The notes: generated from the sequence alone by a model not told the origin. A stretch of 64,000 bases of DNA from CAWIXB01 sp963839955 (GCA_963839955.1 CAWIXB010000001.1:1612001-1676000), one strand, 5' to 3'. Shown: positions 45,765-55,792, counted from the first letter of the stretch. Translations and numbers: made by a program.

Positions 45765-46819
45765 TAGCCCGCCTTCCGACCCTCCTGTCCGCGGCGGTCG
45801 TCTCCGGCGTCCTGGTCCTCGGCGCGTGCTCTGACGACCCAGCGCCCAAGACGGTCGCGCCTGAACCCTCGCCGAGCTCGTCCAGCCCGTCGCCGACCCC
45901 CACGGTCGCGAAGAAGAAGCCCAAGAAGAAGAAGGCCAAGCCACCGCAGATGTCCTTGCTCTCCGGTCGCAAGGGCCGCCGTGACCACGGGGTGATCGCG
46001 GCGAAGATCGACAACACCGGTAGCGGCCGGCCGCTCATCGGGGTGCAGCAAGCGGACGTGGTCTACGTCGAGCAGGTCGAAGGCGGGGTCACGCGCCTGG
46101 CCGCCGTCTACTCGAGCACCTTTCCCGACAAGGTCGGCCCGGTGCGCAGCGCGCGCATCACCGACATCGAGCTGCTCCGGCAGTACGGCAGCACCGGCCT
46201 CGTCTACTCCGGCTCGCAGCGCAGGCTCTCGGACAACCTGCGGGCGTCCAAGCTCCAGCTCGCCTCCAACGACGCCAGCGGTCGCGGCTTCGCGCGCAGC
46301 GGCGCGCGGCCGGCGCCGTACAACGTCATCGGTGACATGTCGAGCCTGCGCCGCCGCATCGGCAAGACGTCGAAACCCAAGGTGGTGGGCTACACCTTCG
46401 GCAAGGCACCCAAGGGGGGCTCCCGGGTGCAAGCGTTCACCGCGTCCTACCCGAGCGCCCGGGTCGGCGGGTCGTGGGCGCCGCGCAAGCAGCGGTGGAT
46501 GCTCAGCATCGACGGCCGTCCCGCGTTGTCCGCCGGCGGCTCGCGGTTGCGAGCGTCGACGTTCGTCGTGCAGTTCGCCGACGTCAAGCCGTCGATCTAC
46601 CACGACGTCAACGGCGCGAACACGCCCAAGACGGTCACCGTGGGCCAGGGCCGCACCCTCGTGTTCCGCAACGGGAAGGTCTACGAGGGGCGCTGGGGCC
46701 GCAAGAAGCCCTGGAACCACACCAAGCTCACCATCGGGGGCAAGAAGGCGGTGTTCGCCCCGGGCCAGGTCTGGTTCGCGCTCGTGAAGCGCGGCGCGCC
46801 GGTCAGCGTCAGCCGCTAG
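45761..46819 (+). CDS. DUF3048 (YerB-like) lipoprotein
   Basis: A 352-aa exported lipoprotein: hydrophobic start, lipobox LGAC (Cys at about residue 23), then a Ser/Pro linker and a Lys-rich run ([10 protein letters not shown]). The DUF3048 body shows [67 protein letters not shown] and [15 protein letters not shown]. Function is unknown; in Bacillus the homolog is YerB. The GTG overlaps the preceding stop (GTGA). No terminator is obvious in the 101 bases before pdxS. Confidence 0.88.
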   Translation: MIARLPTLLSAAVVSGVLVLGACSDDPAPKTVAPEPSPSSSSPSPTPTVAKKKPKKKKAKPPQMSLLSGRKGRRDHGVIAAKIDNTGSGRPLIGVQQADVVYVEQVEGGVTRLAAVYSSTFPDKVGPVRSARITDIELLRQYGSTGLVYSGSQRRLSDNLRASKLQLASNDASGRGFARSGARPAPYNVIGDMSSLRRRIGKTSKPKVVGYTFGKAPKGGSRVQAFTASYPSARVGGSWAPRKQRWMLSIDGRPALSAGGSRLRASTFVVQFADVKPSIYHDVNGANTPKTVTVGQGRTLVFRNGKVYEGRWGRKKPWNHTKLTIGGKKAVFAPGQVWFALVKRGAPVSVSR

Positions 46820-46920
46820 ATCCGCCGCTAGGGGAACCACCCGCGCCCGATTGGCCCGCCTGCCTCGCTCGTGAGCGGGCCTACCATGGACGTGTTGCCG
46901 CAGCTAGAGAGAGGTTCACC

Positions 46921-47850
46921 GTGCCCAGCCACGAGTCACCCCGTCCCGGTCAGGCCGCAGACGCCGCAGGCGTGACCGGCAGTGCCCGCGTCAAGCGTGG
47001 CATGGCCGAGATGCTCAAGGGCGGCGTCATCATGGACGTCGTCACGGCGGAGCAGGCCAAGATCGCCGAGGACGCCGGTGCCGTCGCGGTGATGGCCCTC
47101 GAGCGGGTACCGGCCGACATCCGCGCCGAGGGTGGCGTCTCGCGGATGAGCGACCCCGACATGATCGACGGCATCGTCTCGGCCGTCTCGATCCCGGTGA
47201 TGGCCAAGGCCCGGATCGGCCACTTCGTCGAGGCCCAGGTGCTTCAGTCACTCGGCGTCGACTACGTCGACGAGTCCGAGGTGCTCAGCCCCGCCGACGA
47301 GGCGCACCACATCGACAAGTGGGCCTTCACGGTTCCCTTCGTCTGCGGAGCGACGAACCTCGGCGAGGCGCTGCGGCGCATCGGCGAGGGCGCCGCGATG
47401 ATCCGCTCCAAGGGTGAGGCCGGCACCGGCAACGTGATCGAGGCTACCCGGCACATGCGCTCGATCCGCACCGAGATCCGGCGGCTCGCGACGCTCGGCG
47501 AGGAGGAGCTCTACACCGCCGCGAAGGAGCTGCGCGCGCCCGTCGAGCTCGTCCGCGAGGTGGCCGGGATCGGCAAGCTGCCCGTCGTGCTCTTCACGGC
47601 CGGCGGCATAGCCACCCCTGCCGACGCGGCGATGATGATGCAGCTCGGCGCCGAGGGCGTCTTCGTCGGTTCGGGCATCTTCAAGTCCGGCGACCCGGCG
47701 AAGCGTGCCGAGGCCATCGTCAAGGCCACCACGTTCCACGACGACCCCGACATGATCGCCAAGGTGTCGCGCGGCCTCGGCGAGGCGATGGTGGGGATCA
47801 ACCTCGAGTCGTTGTCCGACGACCAGCGCCTGGCGACCCGCGGCTGGTAG
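46921..47850 (+). CDS. pdxS: Pyridoxal 5'-phosphate synthase lyase subunit PdxS
   Basis: A 309-aa subunit of the deoxyxylulose-independent vitamin B6 pathway; it condenses ribose 5-phosphate, glyceraldehyde 3-phosphate and ammonia. The catalytic lysines are in [16 protein letters not shown] and [13 protein letters not shown], and VIMDVV has the conserved Asp. It is one of the most conserved bacterial proteins and no residue is missing. The GTG at 46921 follows AGAGAGG; TACCAT (46882-46887) is a possible -10 box. pdxT follows after 19 bases and supplies ammonia. Confidence 0.97.
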   Translation: MPSHESPRPGQAADAAGVTGSARVKRGMAEMLKGGVIMDVVTAEQAKIAEDAGAVAVMALERVPADIRAEGGVSRMSDPDMIDGIVSAVSIPVMAKARIGHFVEAQVLQSLGVDYVDESEVLSPADEAHHIDKWAFTVPFVCGATNLGEALRRIGEGAAMIRSKGEAGTGNVIEATRHMRSIRTEIRRLATLGEEELYTAAKELRAPVELVREVAGIGKLPVVLFTAGGIATPADAAMMMQLGAEGVFVGSGIFKSGDPAKRAEAIVKATTFHDDPDMIAKVSRGLGEAMVGINLESLSDDQRLATRGW

Positions 47851-47869
47851 CAGCACGCCCCCGCCGCCC

Positions 47870-48511
47870 GTGACGACGATCGGTGTCTTCGCGCTCCAGG
47901 GTGACGTGCGGGAGCACCTGAGGGTGCTGACGTCCCTCGGTGCCAGCGCCGTGCTGGTACGCCGTCCCGCCGACCTCGCCGGGATCGACGGTCTGGTGCT
48001 GCCCGGTGGCGAGTCGACCACGATGCAGAAGCTGGCCGTGGCGTTCGACCTGTGGGCGCCGCTGCGGGCGAGCATCGCGGACGGCCTGCCGGCCTTCGGC
48101 TCCTGCGCCGGGATGATCCTGCTGGCCGACCGGATCGAGGACGGCATCGAGGGCCAGACCACGATCGGCGGGCTCGACATCGTCGTACGCCGGAACGCCT
48201 TCGGTCGCCAGGTCGACTCGTTCGAGGGCGAGATCGACTTCGACGGGGTTGCGGGCGGGCCGATGGAGGCGGTGTTCATCCGGGCGCCATGGGTGGAGTC
48301 GGTCGGCGAGGGTGTCGAGGTGCTGGCCCGGCTGGGCACCCACGTGCACAGCCTGACGACGGGCGAGGGACCGGGCGGAGTCGCCAGTAGAATCGTCGCC
48401 GTCCGTGGTGGGACGACCCAGCAGCTGCTCGCCACGTCCTTCCATCCGGAGCTCACCGGCGACCCCCGCGTCCACGAGCTCTTCCTCGAGATCGTCAGGG
48501 AGCGTGCATGA
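47870..48511 (+). CDS. pdxT: Pyridoxal 5'-phosphate synthase glutaminase subunit PdxT
   Basis: A 213-aa class I glutaminase delivering ammonia to Pdx[14 protein letters not shown] at the start, [12 protein letters not shown], the nucleophile Cys in [11 protein letters not shown] and the His/Glu pair in [10 protein letters not shown] are all present. Start: GTG at 47870. The stop overlaps the yebC ATG (ATGA at 48508-48511). Confidence 0.95.
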   Translation: MTTIGVFALQGDVREHLRVLTSLGASAVLVRRPADLAGIDGLVLPGGESTTMQKLAVAFDLWAPLRASIADGLPAFGSCAGMILLADRIEDGIEGQTTIGGLDIVVRRNAFGRQVDSFEGEIDFDGVAGGPMEAVFIRAPWVESVGEGVEVLARLGTHVHSLTTGEGPGGVASRIVAVRGGTTQQLLATSFHPELTGDPRVHELFLEIVRERA

Positions 48512-49260
48512 GCGGCCACTCCAAGTGGGCGACGACCAAGCACAAGAAGGCCGTCGTCGACGCTCGGCGCGGCAAGATGTTCGCCAAGCTCATCAAGAAC
48601 GTCGAGGTGGCGGCACGCACCGGCGGCGGCGACCTGGCCGGCAACCCCACGCTCTACGACGCCGTCCAGAAGGCCAAGCGGTCCTCGGTGCCCAACGACA
48701 ACATCGACCGGGCGGTCAAGCGCGGGTCCGGTGTCGAGGCGGGCGGCGCCGACTACCAGACGATCATGTACGAGGGCTACGGCCCCAACGGTGTCGCGGT
48801 GCTGGTCGAGTGCCTCACCGACAACCGCAACCGCGCAGCCGCCGAGGTGCGCACCCTGATGACGCGCAACGGCGGCTCGATGGCCGATCCAGGCTCGGTG
48901 TCCTACCTGTTCAACCGCAAGGGCGTCGTCCTCGTCCCGAAGACCGACGGCATGACCGAGGACGACGTGCTCCTCGCCGTGCTCGATGCGGGCGCCGAGG
49001 AGGTCAACGACCTCGACGACGCGTTCGAGGTCGTCTCCGAGGCGACCGACCTGGTCGCCGTACGCACCGCCTTGCAGGACGCCGGCATCGACTACGACTC
49101 GGCTGAGGCGTCCTTCCTCCCGTCCGTGCACGTCCCGCTCGACGAGGAGGGCGCGAAGAAGGTGTTCCGCCTCGTCGAGGCGCTCGAGGACTCCGACGAC
49201 GTCCAGAACGTCTGGGCCAACTACGACGTCAGCGACGAGATCATGGAAAGGGTCGGCTGA
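48508..49260 (+). CDS. yebC: YebC/PmpR-family protein
   Basis: A 250-aa protein starting [22 protein letters not shown], the hallmark of the family, with [31 protein letters not shown] continuation and the acidic C-terminal domain. Long described as transcription regulators, YebC proteins have more recently been linked to resolving ribosome stalls at proline stretches. The ATG overlaps the pdxT stop. A large palindromic repeat follows 23 bases after the stop and may end the pdxS-pdxT-yebC transcript. Confidence 0.93.
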   Translation: MSGHSKWATTKHKKAVVDARRGKMFAKLIKNVEVAARTGGGDLAGNPTLYDAVQKAKRSSVPNDNIDRAVKRGSGVEAGGADYQTIMYEGYGPNGVAVLVECLTDNRNRAAAEVRTLMTRNGGSMADPGSVSYLFNRKGVVLVPKTDGMTEDDVLLAVLDAGAEEVNDLDDAFEVVSEATDLVAVRTALQDAGIDYDSAEASFLPSVHVPLDEEGAKKVFRLVEALEDSDDVQNVWANYDVSDEIMERVG

Positions 49261-49283
49261 GGTTCGACATCCCTCCCGCGCAA

Positions 49284-49367
49284 TCGACCACGTTAGGTAG
49301 GCCCAGCAGTGCCTCAACAGGCCGCCATGCCTGTTGAGGCAATGCCCCACCTACCTAACGTGGTCGA
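49284..49367. repeat. X repeat family, complete 84-base palindrome
   Basis: Left arm 49284-49322, 6-base loop (cgccat), right arm 49329-49367. The two 39-base arms pair at 34 positions: the outer 18 bases (TCGACCACGTTAGGTAGG) and inner 13 (TGCCTCAACAGGC) are exact, with an 8-base mismatched bulge region between. It lies between yebC and ruvC. A partly degraded copy is at 20130. As DNA it can form a cruciform; as RNA a long hairpin. Confidence 0.9.
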
Positions 49368-49441
49368 CTCGGCAGGGGTGGATGGCGGTCGCGGGGTGGG
49401 GTTGCGGCGCGTCGGTCGGTCGTAACGTCGGTCGGCGCGGC

Positions 49442-49447
49442 TAGCCT
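49442..49447 (+). promoter_or_regulatory. -10-like element before ruvC
   Basis: TAGCCT, 38 bases before the ruvC GTG at 49486 and after the X palindrome, consistent with ruvCAB having its own promoter. A LexA site (GAAC-N4-GTTY type) is suggested only weakly by GTCCGAACAGGTGTTCGGAC around 49451-49470, a 20-base palindrome that contains GAACAGGTGTTC. Confidence 0.5.
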
Positions 49448-49450
49448 CGG

Positions 49451-49470
49451 GTCCGAACAGGTGTTCGGAC
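49451..49470. promoter_or_regulatory. Probable LexA (SOS) box upstream of ruvCAB
   Basis: GTCCGAACAGGTGTTCGGAC is a palindrome whose core GAACAGGTGTTC fits the Gram-positive/actinobacterial LexA consensus CGAAC-N4-GTTCG (here CGAAC AGGT GTTCG). It starts 3 bases after the -10-like TAGCCT, where a bound repressor would block transcription of ruvCAB, an operon known to be SOS-controlled in other bacteria. Confidence 0.8.
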
Positions 49471-49485
49471 GAGAGGGCGTACGAC

Positions 49486-50013
49486 GTGCGCGTGCTGGGT
49501 GTCGACCCGGGCCTGACCCGCCTCGGTCTCGGTGTGGTGGAGGGCCTGCCCGGCCGGGCGCTCACCATGGTCGCCGTCGACGTGGTCCGCACTCCGCCGG
49601 CCGCCGACATCGGTGCGCGGCTGCTCGCCCTCGACAAGGTGATCTGCGCCTGGCTCGAGCTCTACCGGCCCGACGTGGTCGCGGTCGAGCGGGTGTTCAG
49701 CCAGCACAACGTGCGCACCGTCATGGGCACCGCGCAGGCCAGCGGCGTCGCGATCGCCTGCGCGGCCCGCCACGGCGTGCCTGTCGCGCTGCACACCCCC
49801 AGCGAGATGAAGGCGGCGGTCACCGGCAGCGGCCGCGCCGAGAAAGCGCAGGTGGGCGCCATGGTGACCCGCATCCTGCGCCTCGACGCGCCGCCCAGGC
49901 CGGCGGACGCCGCCGACGCCCTCGGGCTCGCCATCTGCCACGTCTGGCGCGGCGGGGCGAGCGCCCGGCTGGAGGCAGCCGTGGCTGCGCAGGTGAGCGG
50001 GGCGGGCCGATGA
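49486..50013 (+). CDS. ruvC: Holliday junction resolvase RuvC
   Basis: A 175-aa endonuclease. Catalytic acids are Asp in [12 protein letters not shown] (residue 7), Glu in [12 protein letters not shown] and the C-terminal pair in [13 protein letters not shown]. It cuts Holliday junctions held by RuvAB. Start: GTG at 49486, 15 bases after a strong LexA-type palindrome. The TGA overlaps the ruvA ATG. Confidence 0.95.
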   Translation: MRVLGVDPGLTRLGLGVVEGLPGRALTMVAVDVVRTPPAADIGARLLALDKVICAWLELYRPDVVAVERVFSQHNVRTVMGTAQASGVAIACAARHGVPVALHTPSEMKAAVTGSGRAEKAQVGAMVTRILRLDAPPRPADAADALGLAICHVWRGGASARLEAAVAAQVSGAGR

Positions 50014-50639
50014 TCGCCTTCGTGGCCGGGCGGGTCGCGGCGTTAGCTCCCGACGGAGCCGTTCTCGAGGTCGGCGGCGTCGGCCTCTCGCTGCAGTGCA
50101 CACCGGGCACGCTCGCTGCGCTCCGCGTGGGGGAGTCCGCCCGGCTGCCGACCTCGCTGGTGGTGCGCGAGGAGTCGCTCACGCTCTACGGCTTCGCGGA
50201 CGAGGACGAGCGGGTCGTCTTCGAGCTGCTGCAGACGGCGAGCGGGGTCGGCCCACGGCTGGCGCAGGCGATGCTCGCCGTCCACGCACCCGACGACCTG
50301 CGCCGGGCCGTCGCCACTGACGACCTCATCGCTCTCATGCAGGTCCCCGGCATCGGCAAGAAGGGGGCCCAGCGCATCGTGCTCGAGCTCAAGGACCGCC
50401 TCGGCGCGACCGCGGGCGCGGCCGGCGGGCTCCCACAGCGGTCGTCCTCGACCTCCGCGTCGCCGGTGTGGCGCGACCAGCTGCACGGCGCGCTGATCGG
50501 CCTCGGCTGGTCTCCCCGGGAGGCCGACGACGCGGTCGGGCGCGCGGCCGGCGAGGCCGAGGAGGCGTTGGCGGCCGGTGACCAGCCCGACGTGGCCGCG
50601 CTCTTGCGCTCCGCACTGCGCAGCCTGAGTCGCGCATGA
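50010..50639 (+). CDS. ruvA: Holliday junction branch migration protein RuvA
   Basis: A 209-aa protein: OB-fold start ([25 protein letters not shown]), helix-hairpin-helix parts [14 protein letters not shown] and [21 protein letters not shown], and a C-terminal UBA-like domain ([15 protein letters not shown]) that contacts RuvB. ATGA overlaps on both sides (ruvC and ruvB). Confidence 0.95.
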   Translation: MIAFVAGRVAALAPDGAVLEVGGVGLSLQCTPGTLAALRVGESARLPTSLVVREESLTLYGFADEDERVVFELLQTASGVGPRLAQAMLAVHAPDDLRRAVATDDLIALMQVPGIGKKGAQRIVLELKDRLGATAGAAGGLPQRSSSTSASPVWRDQLHGALIGLGWSPREADDAVGRAAGEAEEALAAGDQPDVAALLRSALRSLSRA

Positions 50640-51739
50640 CGGGCGTCCACGCTGCCGAGGAGGCGACCCGGCTCGTCGACGCCGACGCGGCAGGCGACGA
50701 GCGTGCGGTCGAGTCCGCGCTGCGGCCGCGGTCCCTCGGTGAGTTCATCGGCCAGCACCGCGTACGCGAGCAGCTGGGCCTCGTCCTCGAGGCCGCCCGC
50801 CAGCGCGGCCGGGTGCCCGACCACGTCCTGCTCAGCGGCCCACCCGGTCTCGGCAAGACGACCCTGGCCATGATCATCGCCACCGAGCTGCAGGCGCCGA
50901 TGCGGGTGACCAGCGGCCCGGCGATCCAGCACGCCGGCGACCTCGCCGCCCTGCTGTCCAGCCTGGCCGAGGGCGAGGTGCTGTTCCTCGACGAGATCCA
51001 TCGGATGGCCCGACCGGCCGAGGAGATGCTCTACCTCGCGATGGAGGACTTCCGGGTCGACGTGGTCGTCGGCAAGGGACCCGGCGCGACGGCGATCGCG
51101 CTGGACATCGCGCCGTTCACGCTGGTGGGTGCCACCACCCGGGCCGGCCTGCTGCCCGGGCCGCTGCGGGACCGGTTCGGCTTCACCGCCCACATGGACT
51201 TCTACACGGCCGAGGACCTGGAGGCCGTCCTGGTTCGCTCGGCCAGGCTGCTCGACGTCGAGCTGCAGCCCGACGGGGGGCAGGAGGTCGCCGGCCGATC
51301 ACGGGGGACGCCCCGCGTCGCCAACCGGCTGCTGCGGCGGGTCCGCGACTATGCGCAGGTCAAGGCCGACGGGGTGGTGGGCCGCGAGGTCGCGCGCGCG
51401 GCGCTCGAGGTCTACGAGGTCGACGAGCAGGGGCTCGACCGCCTGGACCGTGCGGTGCTCGAGGCGCTGGTCAGCAAGTTCGGCGGGGGACCGGTGGGCT
51501 TGTCCACGCTGGCCGTCGCGGTCGGCGAGGAGCGCGAGACGGTCGAGGAGGTCGCCGAGCCCTTCCTCGTGCGCGCCGGCCTGCTCGCCCGTACGCCGCG
51601 GGGCCGGGTGGCCACCGCCGCGGCGTGGCGGCACCTGGGCCTGGTCCCACCACGGGGGCTGGCGCCCGCCGTCGTCCGGGCGGACGAAGGGGTCACACTG
51701 GACCTGTTCGACGAAGCCGACGAGGTAGAGGGAAGATAG
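50636..51739 (+). CDS. ruvB: Holliday junction DNA helicase RuvB
   Basis: A 367-aa AAA+ motor. Walker [14 protein letters not shown], Walker [11 protein letters not shown], sensor 1 LVGATTRAG, arginine finger region GPLRDRFGF and the winged-helix C-terminus are in place. It drives branch migration with RuvA. The ATG at 50636 overlaps the ruvA stop. A short N-terminal extension (about 25 residues) precedes the core. Confidence 0.96.
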   Translation: MTGVHAAEEATRLVDADAAGDERAVESALRPRSLGEFIGQHRVREQLGLVLEAARQRGRVPDHVLLSGPPGLGKTTLAMIIATELQAPMRVTSGPAIQHAGDLAALLSSLAEGEVLFLDEIHRMARPAEEMLYLAMEDFRVDVVVGKGPGATAIALDIAPFTLVGATTRAGLLPGPLRDRFGFTAHMDFYTAEDLEAVLVRSARLLDVELQPDGGQEVAGRSRGTPRVANRLLRRVRDYAQVKADGVVGREVARAALEVYEVDEQGLDRLDRAVLEALVSKFGGGPVGLSTLAVAVGEERETVEEVAEPFLVRAGLLARTPRGRVATAAAWRHLGLVPPRGLAPAVVRADEGVTLDLFDEADEVEGR

Positions 51740-51742
51740 ACT
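51737..51742 (+). promoter_or_regulatory. -10-like element before yajC
   Basis: TAGACT overlaps the ruvB stop and lies 60 bases before the yajC start, suggesting a separate promoter for yajC-secD-secF. No convincing -35 hexamer is seen. Confidence 0.35.
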
Positions 51743-51802
51743 CCCGCGCGGCCCGCGGAGACCCGCGCCGCGCCAAGTCCCCTCCGAAAGGACCGCTCCA
51801 CC

Positions 51803-52171
51803 GTGGACGCCGTCGCAGGCTTGTTGCCGTTCGTTGTCATCCTGTTGTTCTTCTATCTCCTCATCATCCGGCCGGCCCGGACCCGGGCCCGGAAGCAGCA
51901 GGAGATGCACGAGGCACTCCGCGTCGGTCAGGAGGTCATGACCGGGTCGGGCGTCTACGCGACGATCACCGCGGTCGAGCCCGAGTGGGTGGTGCTGGAG
52001 CTCGCTCCCGGCGTGAGCACCCGCTGGGCGAAGCCGGCGATCGCCCGCATCGTCACCGAGGTTGAGGTCGAGGCCGGCGGCGAGACCACCCAGTCCGTGG
52101 ACGACCAGATCGATCTCGACCGGCCGGACAGCCACGACCGGGCCGACGGCGGCGGGACATCCAGGGCCTGA
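51803..52171 (+). CDS. yajC: Preprotein translocase subunit YajC
   Basis: A 122-aa protein with one N-terminal helix (LLPFVVILLFFYLLIIRPARTRARK) and the conserved cytosolic patch QQEMHEALRVGQEVMTGSGVYATITAVEP. It joins SecDF in the auxiliary part of the Sec translocase. The C-terminal 30 residues are acidic and probably unstructured. Start: GTG at 51803. secD follows after 79 bases. Confidence 0.92.
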   Translation: MDAVAGLLPFVVILLFFYLLIIRPARTRARKQQEMHEALRVGQEVMTGSGVYATITAVEPEWVVLELAPGVSTRWAKPAIARIVTEVEVEAGGETTQSVDDQIDLDRPDSHDRADGGGTSRA

Positions 52172-52250
52172 CGAGCGTTTCCCCACGAGCCGGAACACGC
52201 GCCCCGCGCGGCGCAGCGGGTCCGGCACCGATCGAGGAGAGAGATCCAAC

Positions 52251-53966
52251 GTGGCAGGACCCAACCCGACGAGCCACCCTGGCCGCACGCTGCTCATGCT
52301 CGCGGTACTTCTCGTGGCGATGGTGGCTGCGATGTTCGCCACCGGAGCGACGAAGCCACGGCTTGGCCTCGACCTGCAGGGCGGCACGAGCGTCGTCCTG
52401 CAGCCACGGATCGCCGGCGGCGGTGACCCGTCCGAGGACGCGCTGTCCCAGGCGGTCGGCATCATCCGCCAGCGCGTCAACGGGCTCGGCGTGACCGAGG
52501 CCGACGTGCAGACCCAGGGCGGCAACATCGTCGTCTCGGTGCCCGGCGCCACCAGCCAGGAAGCGGTCGAGCTGATCGCGTCCACCGCTCAGCTGCGTTT
52601 CCGCCCGGTCCTGCAGGTCACTGCCGGTGCCCCGGTCCCCGAGCCGTCGGCGAGCCCGAGCGGCTCGGCGCCGGCGTCGCCGCCCGGGTCGGCCAGTCCG
52701 ACGCCGTCCGGGTCCCCCTCCTCGGCCGGTCGCGCGGTGCCGAAGTCGCTCCAGGCAGGTGCGAGCCCGGCCGCCACGCCGGAAGGCACGGCCCCGGCAC
52801 CTACCGCTCCCGCGCCCACGGCTCCCGCGCCGGCCGCCGACGTCCCGCCGCAGCTCCAGGAGGAGTTCGCGACCCTCGACTGCACCAAGGCGCGCAACCG
52901 ACAGGGCGGTGGCGACAAGCCCGCCGACGAGCCGATCGTCGCGTGCAGCCGCGAGGGCGACGCCAAGTACCTGCTCGGCCCGACCTCGGTCGAGGGCACC
53001 CGCATCGACTCCGCCAGCGCGGGCCTGCGCCAGAACACCACCGAGTGGGTCGTCAACCTCGACTTCGACGGTCGCGGCACCTCCCAGTTCCGCGAGGTGA
53101 CCACCGAGCTGTCCGGCCAGACGACCCCGCCGCTCAACCAGTTCGCCATCGTCCTCGACAACGTCGTGGTGTCGGCGCCTTCAGTGGAGGACCCGATCCC
53201 CAACGGGCAGGCCGAGATCTCCGGCAGCTTCACCCAGCAGAGCGCGCGCGACCTCGCGAACGTGCTCCGCTACGGCGCCCTGCCGCTCACCTTCGACCAG
53301 GGTGAGGTCAACACGATCTCGGCATCGGTCGGGGAGGACCAGCTGGACAAGGGGATACTCGCCGGCGCCATCGGTCTCATCCTCGTTGTCGTCTACTCAC
53401 TGCTCTTCTACCGGGCGTTGGGCATCGTCAGCATCTTCAGCCTCGCGATCGCCGGCTTGATGACGTGGGGGCTCATCTCCCTGCTGGGCGAGGCGATCAG
53501 CTTCGCGCTGATCCTCGCCGGCGTCATCGGCGTCATCGTCTCGATCGGCATCACCGCAGACTCGTTCGTCGTCTTCTTCGAACGATTGCGCGACGAGATC
53601 CGCGAGGGCCGGCCGATCAGGGTGGCTGTCGAACGAGGCTGGGTGCGAGCGCGACGTACCATCCTCGTCGCCGACGCCGTCACCTTCCTTGCGGCCATCG
53701 TCCTGTACTTCCTGTCCATCGGCCGTGTGCAGAACTTCGCGTTCACCCTCGGTCTGACCACGGTCATCGACGTGTTCGTCGTGTTCATGTTCACCAAGCC
53801 GTTGGTCACGTTGCTCGTGCGCCGCGACTTCTTCGGCAAGGGCCACAAACTGTCGGGGCTCAACCCGGCAAGCATCGGCGCGAAGGAGTCGGTGCCACCG
53901 ACGACGCGGCCGAGAGCCCGTAGACCGTCGCCAGCGACGTCCGCGCGAAGCACGAGGGAGGCCTGA
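52251..53966 (+). CDS. secD: Protein translocase subunit SecD
   Basis: A 571-aa RND-type membrane protein that uses the proton gradient to help secretion. One N-terminal helix, a large extracytoplasmic domain beginning GLDLQGGTSVVLQP, and five C-terminal helices including GITADSFVVFFERLRDEIREG and RTILVADAVTFLAAIVLY. Residues about 124-200 are a low-complexity Ser/Pro/Ala insertion (with repeats of TAPAP), typical of actinobacteria but long here. The GTG at 52251 follows GAGGAGAGAG. The last base of its stop is the first of the secF ATG. Confidence 0.94.
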   Translation: MAGPNPTSHPGRTLLMLAVLLVAMVAAMFATGATKPRLGLDLQGGTSVVLQPRIAGGGDPSEDALSQAVGIIRQRVNGLGVTEADVQTQGGNIVVSVPGATSQEAVELIASTAQLRFRPVLQVTAGAPVPEPSASPSGSAPASPPGSASPTPSGSPSSAGRAVPKSLQAGASPAATPEGTAPAPTAPAPTAPAPAADVPPQLQEEFATLDCTKARNRQGGGDKPADEPIVACSREGDAKYLLGPTSVEGTRIDSASAGLRQNTTEWVVNLDFDGRGTSQFREVTTELSGQTTPPLNQFAIVLDNVVVSAPSVEDPIPNGQAEISGSFTQQSARDLANVLRYGALPLTFDQGEVNTISASVGEDQLDKGILAGAIGLILVVVYSLLFYRALGIVSIFSLAIAGLMTWGLISLLGEAISFALILAGVIGVIVSIGITADSFVVFFERLRDEIREGRPIRVAVERGWVRARRTILVADAVTFLAAIVLYFLSIGRVQNFAFTLGLTTVIDVFVVFMFTKPLVTLLVRRDFFGKGHKLSGLNPASIGAKESVPPTTRPRARRPSPATSARSTREA

Positions 53967-55219
53967 TGTCGCGGCTCGGTCAGCTAGGTCACCGGCTCTA
54001 CACCGGTGAGGTCTCCTACGACTTCGTCGGGCGCAAGAAGCTCTGGTACTCGATTTCGGCCGCGATCTTCCTGCTCTCCTTCCTCGGGTTGCTGTGGAAG
54101 GGGATGAACTTCGGCATCGAGTTCCGCGGTGGCGCGGAGTTCCGCGTGCCCGACGCGCAGTGCTCCGTCCAGCAGGCGCGCGAGAGCGTCGAGGGCGGAC
54201 TCACCGCTGAGCCCATCGTGCAGAAACTGGGCAACGGCCAGATCCGGGTGCAGACCGAGACGTTGCAACCGGGCCAGGCCGACGAGGTCGTCACGGCGCT
54301 GTCCGAGGAGTGCGGCGTCGCGGAGGAGGAGATCAACCGGCAGGTGATCGGACCGACGTGGGGCGGCGAGGTCACGAACAAGGCAATCACGGCGCTCGTC
54401 GTGTTCCTGTTGCTCGTCGTGGCGTTCATCTCGCTGATGTTCGAGTTCAAGATGGCGATCGCGGCCACCGTGGCGCTGCTGCACGACATCCTCATCACCG
54501 TCGGTCTCTACGCGCTGGTGGGTTTCGAGGTCACGCCGGCGAGCGTCATCGGCCTGCTGACCATCCTCGGTTATTCGCTGTACGACACGATCGTGGTGTT
54601 CGACTCGTTACGCGAGAACACCCGCGGCATCGTCGCCGGCGGCCGGATGACATACAGCGACGCCGCGAACCTCTCGGTCAACCAGACCCTGGTGCGCTCG
54701 ATCAACACGTCGGTGATCGCGTTGCTCCCTGTGGGCGCGATCCTGTTCGTCGGCGCCTACGCGCTGGGCGCGGGTGTGCTCAAGGACCTCGCGTTGGTGC
54801 TGTTCGTCGGCATCGCGGCCAGCACGTTCTCGTCCATCTTCATCGCCACTCCGCTGCTCGCCGACCTGAAGGAGCGCGAGCCCGCGATGATCGCGCTTCG
54901 CAAGCGGGTCGAGGCGCGCCGCGCCGGGCGCCCGACAACCGTGGCGGAGCGGAAGAGCTCGCGGTCCACGACTGCCGGAGGCGGGTCGGGGGGCACAGCA
55001 CTCCTGGTCGCCGACGACGAGGCCACCGACACGACTCGCGACGATGACGTCGGCGAGGCCGCCGACTCGGGCGACGGCGTCGACGAGCCGGCCCCGCGAC
55101 CGGGTCCGCCCGCCCCGCCTCGCCAGGGCTCGCCGGCCAAGCGGAGCCAGCCGAACAGGTCCAAGGCGAAGTCGAAGTCGAAGTCGAAGAACCGGCCGTC
55201 GGGCAAGAAGCGCCGGTGA
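53966..55219 (+). CDS. secF: Protein translocase subunit SecF
   Basis: A 417-aa partner of SecD with six helices. Markers are YDFVGRKKLWYSISA, GMNFGIEFRGGAEFRV, LTILGYSLYDTIVVFDSLREN and RSINTSVIALLPVGAILFVG. The C-terminal 110 residues are hydrophilic, first acidic then Lys-rich (KSKSKSKNRPSGKKRR). ATG shares a base with the secD stop; its stop overlaps apt (GTGA). Confidence 0.94.
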   Translation: MSRLGQLGHRLYTGEVSYDFVGRKKLWYSISAAIFLLSFLGLLWKGMNFGIEFRGGAEFRVPDAQCSVQQARESVEGGLTAEPIVQKLGNGQIRVQTETLQPGQADEVVTALSEECGVAEEEINRQVIGPTWGGEVTNKAITALVVFLLLVVAFISLMFEFKMAIAATVALLHDILITVGLYALVGFEVTPASVIGLLTILGYSLYDTIVVFDSLRENTRGIVAGGRMTYSDAANLSVNQTLVRSINTSVIALLPVGAILFVGAYALGAGVLKDLALVLFVGIAASTFSSIFIATPLLADLKEREPAMIALRKRVEARRAGRPTTVAERKSSRSTTAGGGSGGTALLVADDEATDTTRDDDVGEAADSGDGVDEPAPRPGPPAPPRQGSPAKRSQPNRSKAKSKSKSKNRPSGKKRR

Positions 55220-55767
55220 CGGACGGCGTGGCTGGGCACGATCTCGCCGCACTGCTGGGCGAGCGGATCCGCGACGTACCCGACTTCCCCAAACCGGGCA
55301 TCCTGTTCAAGGACATCGCCCCGCTGCTCGCCGACCATGTGGCCTTTGCGGGTGCGGTCGACGCAGTCGTGGCTCACTACGGCCGGGGCACCCTCGACAA
55401 GGTGGCAGGCATCGAGGCACGGGGGTTCATCTTCGGCGCGGCTGTGGCCTACCACATGGGTGCGGGGTTCGTGCCCGTGCGCAAGAAGGGCAAGCTCCCG
55501 GGCCCCACGCTGGAGGTGTCCTACGCCCTGGAGTATGGCGAGGCGACGCTCGAGGTGCCCTCCGATGCCTTCGCGGCGGGCGACCGGGTGCTGGTCGTCG
55601 ACGACGTTCTCGCGACTGGCGGTACGGCCGCGGCCACCGTCGACCTGGTGCGGCAGACCGGTGCCGAGGTGGTCGGCCTCTCGGTCCTCATGGAGCTCGC
55701 GTTCCTCTCGGGGCGAGACCCGCTGGTCGACCGCGGAGTGGATCTGCACGCCCTGCTGACTGTCTGA
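55216..55767 (+). CDS. apt: Adenine phosphoribosyltransferase
   Basis: A 183-aa purine salvage enzyme making AMP from adenine and PRPP. The PRPP motif is VLVVDDVLATGGTAAAT (about residues 125-141); IRDVPDFPKPGILFKDIAPLL and GIEARGFIFGAAVAYHMG are the family's other signatures. GTG at 55216 overlaps the secF stop. Its place before relA is the usual actinobacterial order. Confidence 0.94.
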   Translation: MTDGVAGHDLAALLGERIRDVPDFPKPGILFKDIAPLLADHVAFAGAVDAVVAHYGRGTLDKVAGIEARGFIFGAAVAYHMGAGFVPVRKKGKLPGPTLEVSYALEYGEATLEVPSDAFAAGDRVLVVDDVLATGGTAAATVDLVRQTGAEVVGLSVLMELAFLSGRDPLVDRGVDLHALLTV

Positions 55768-55792
55768 ACCGATCGCTACCTGGGCCGGCCGG

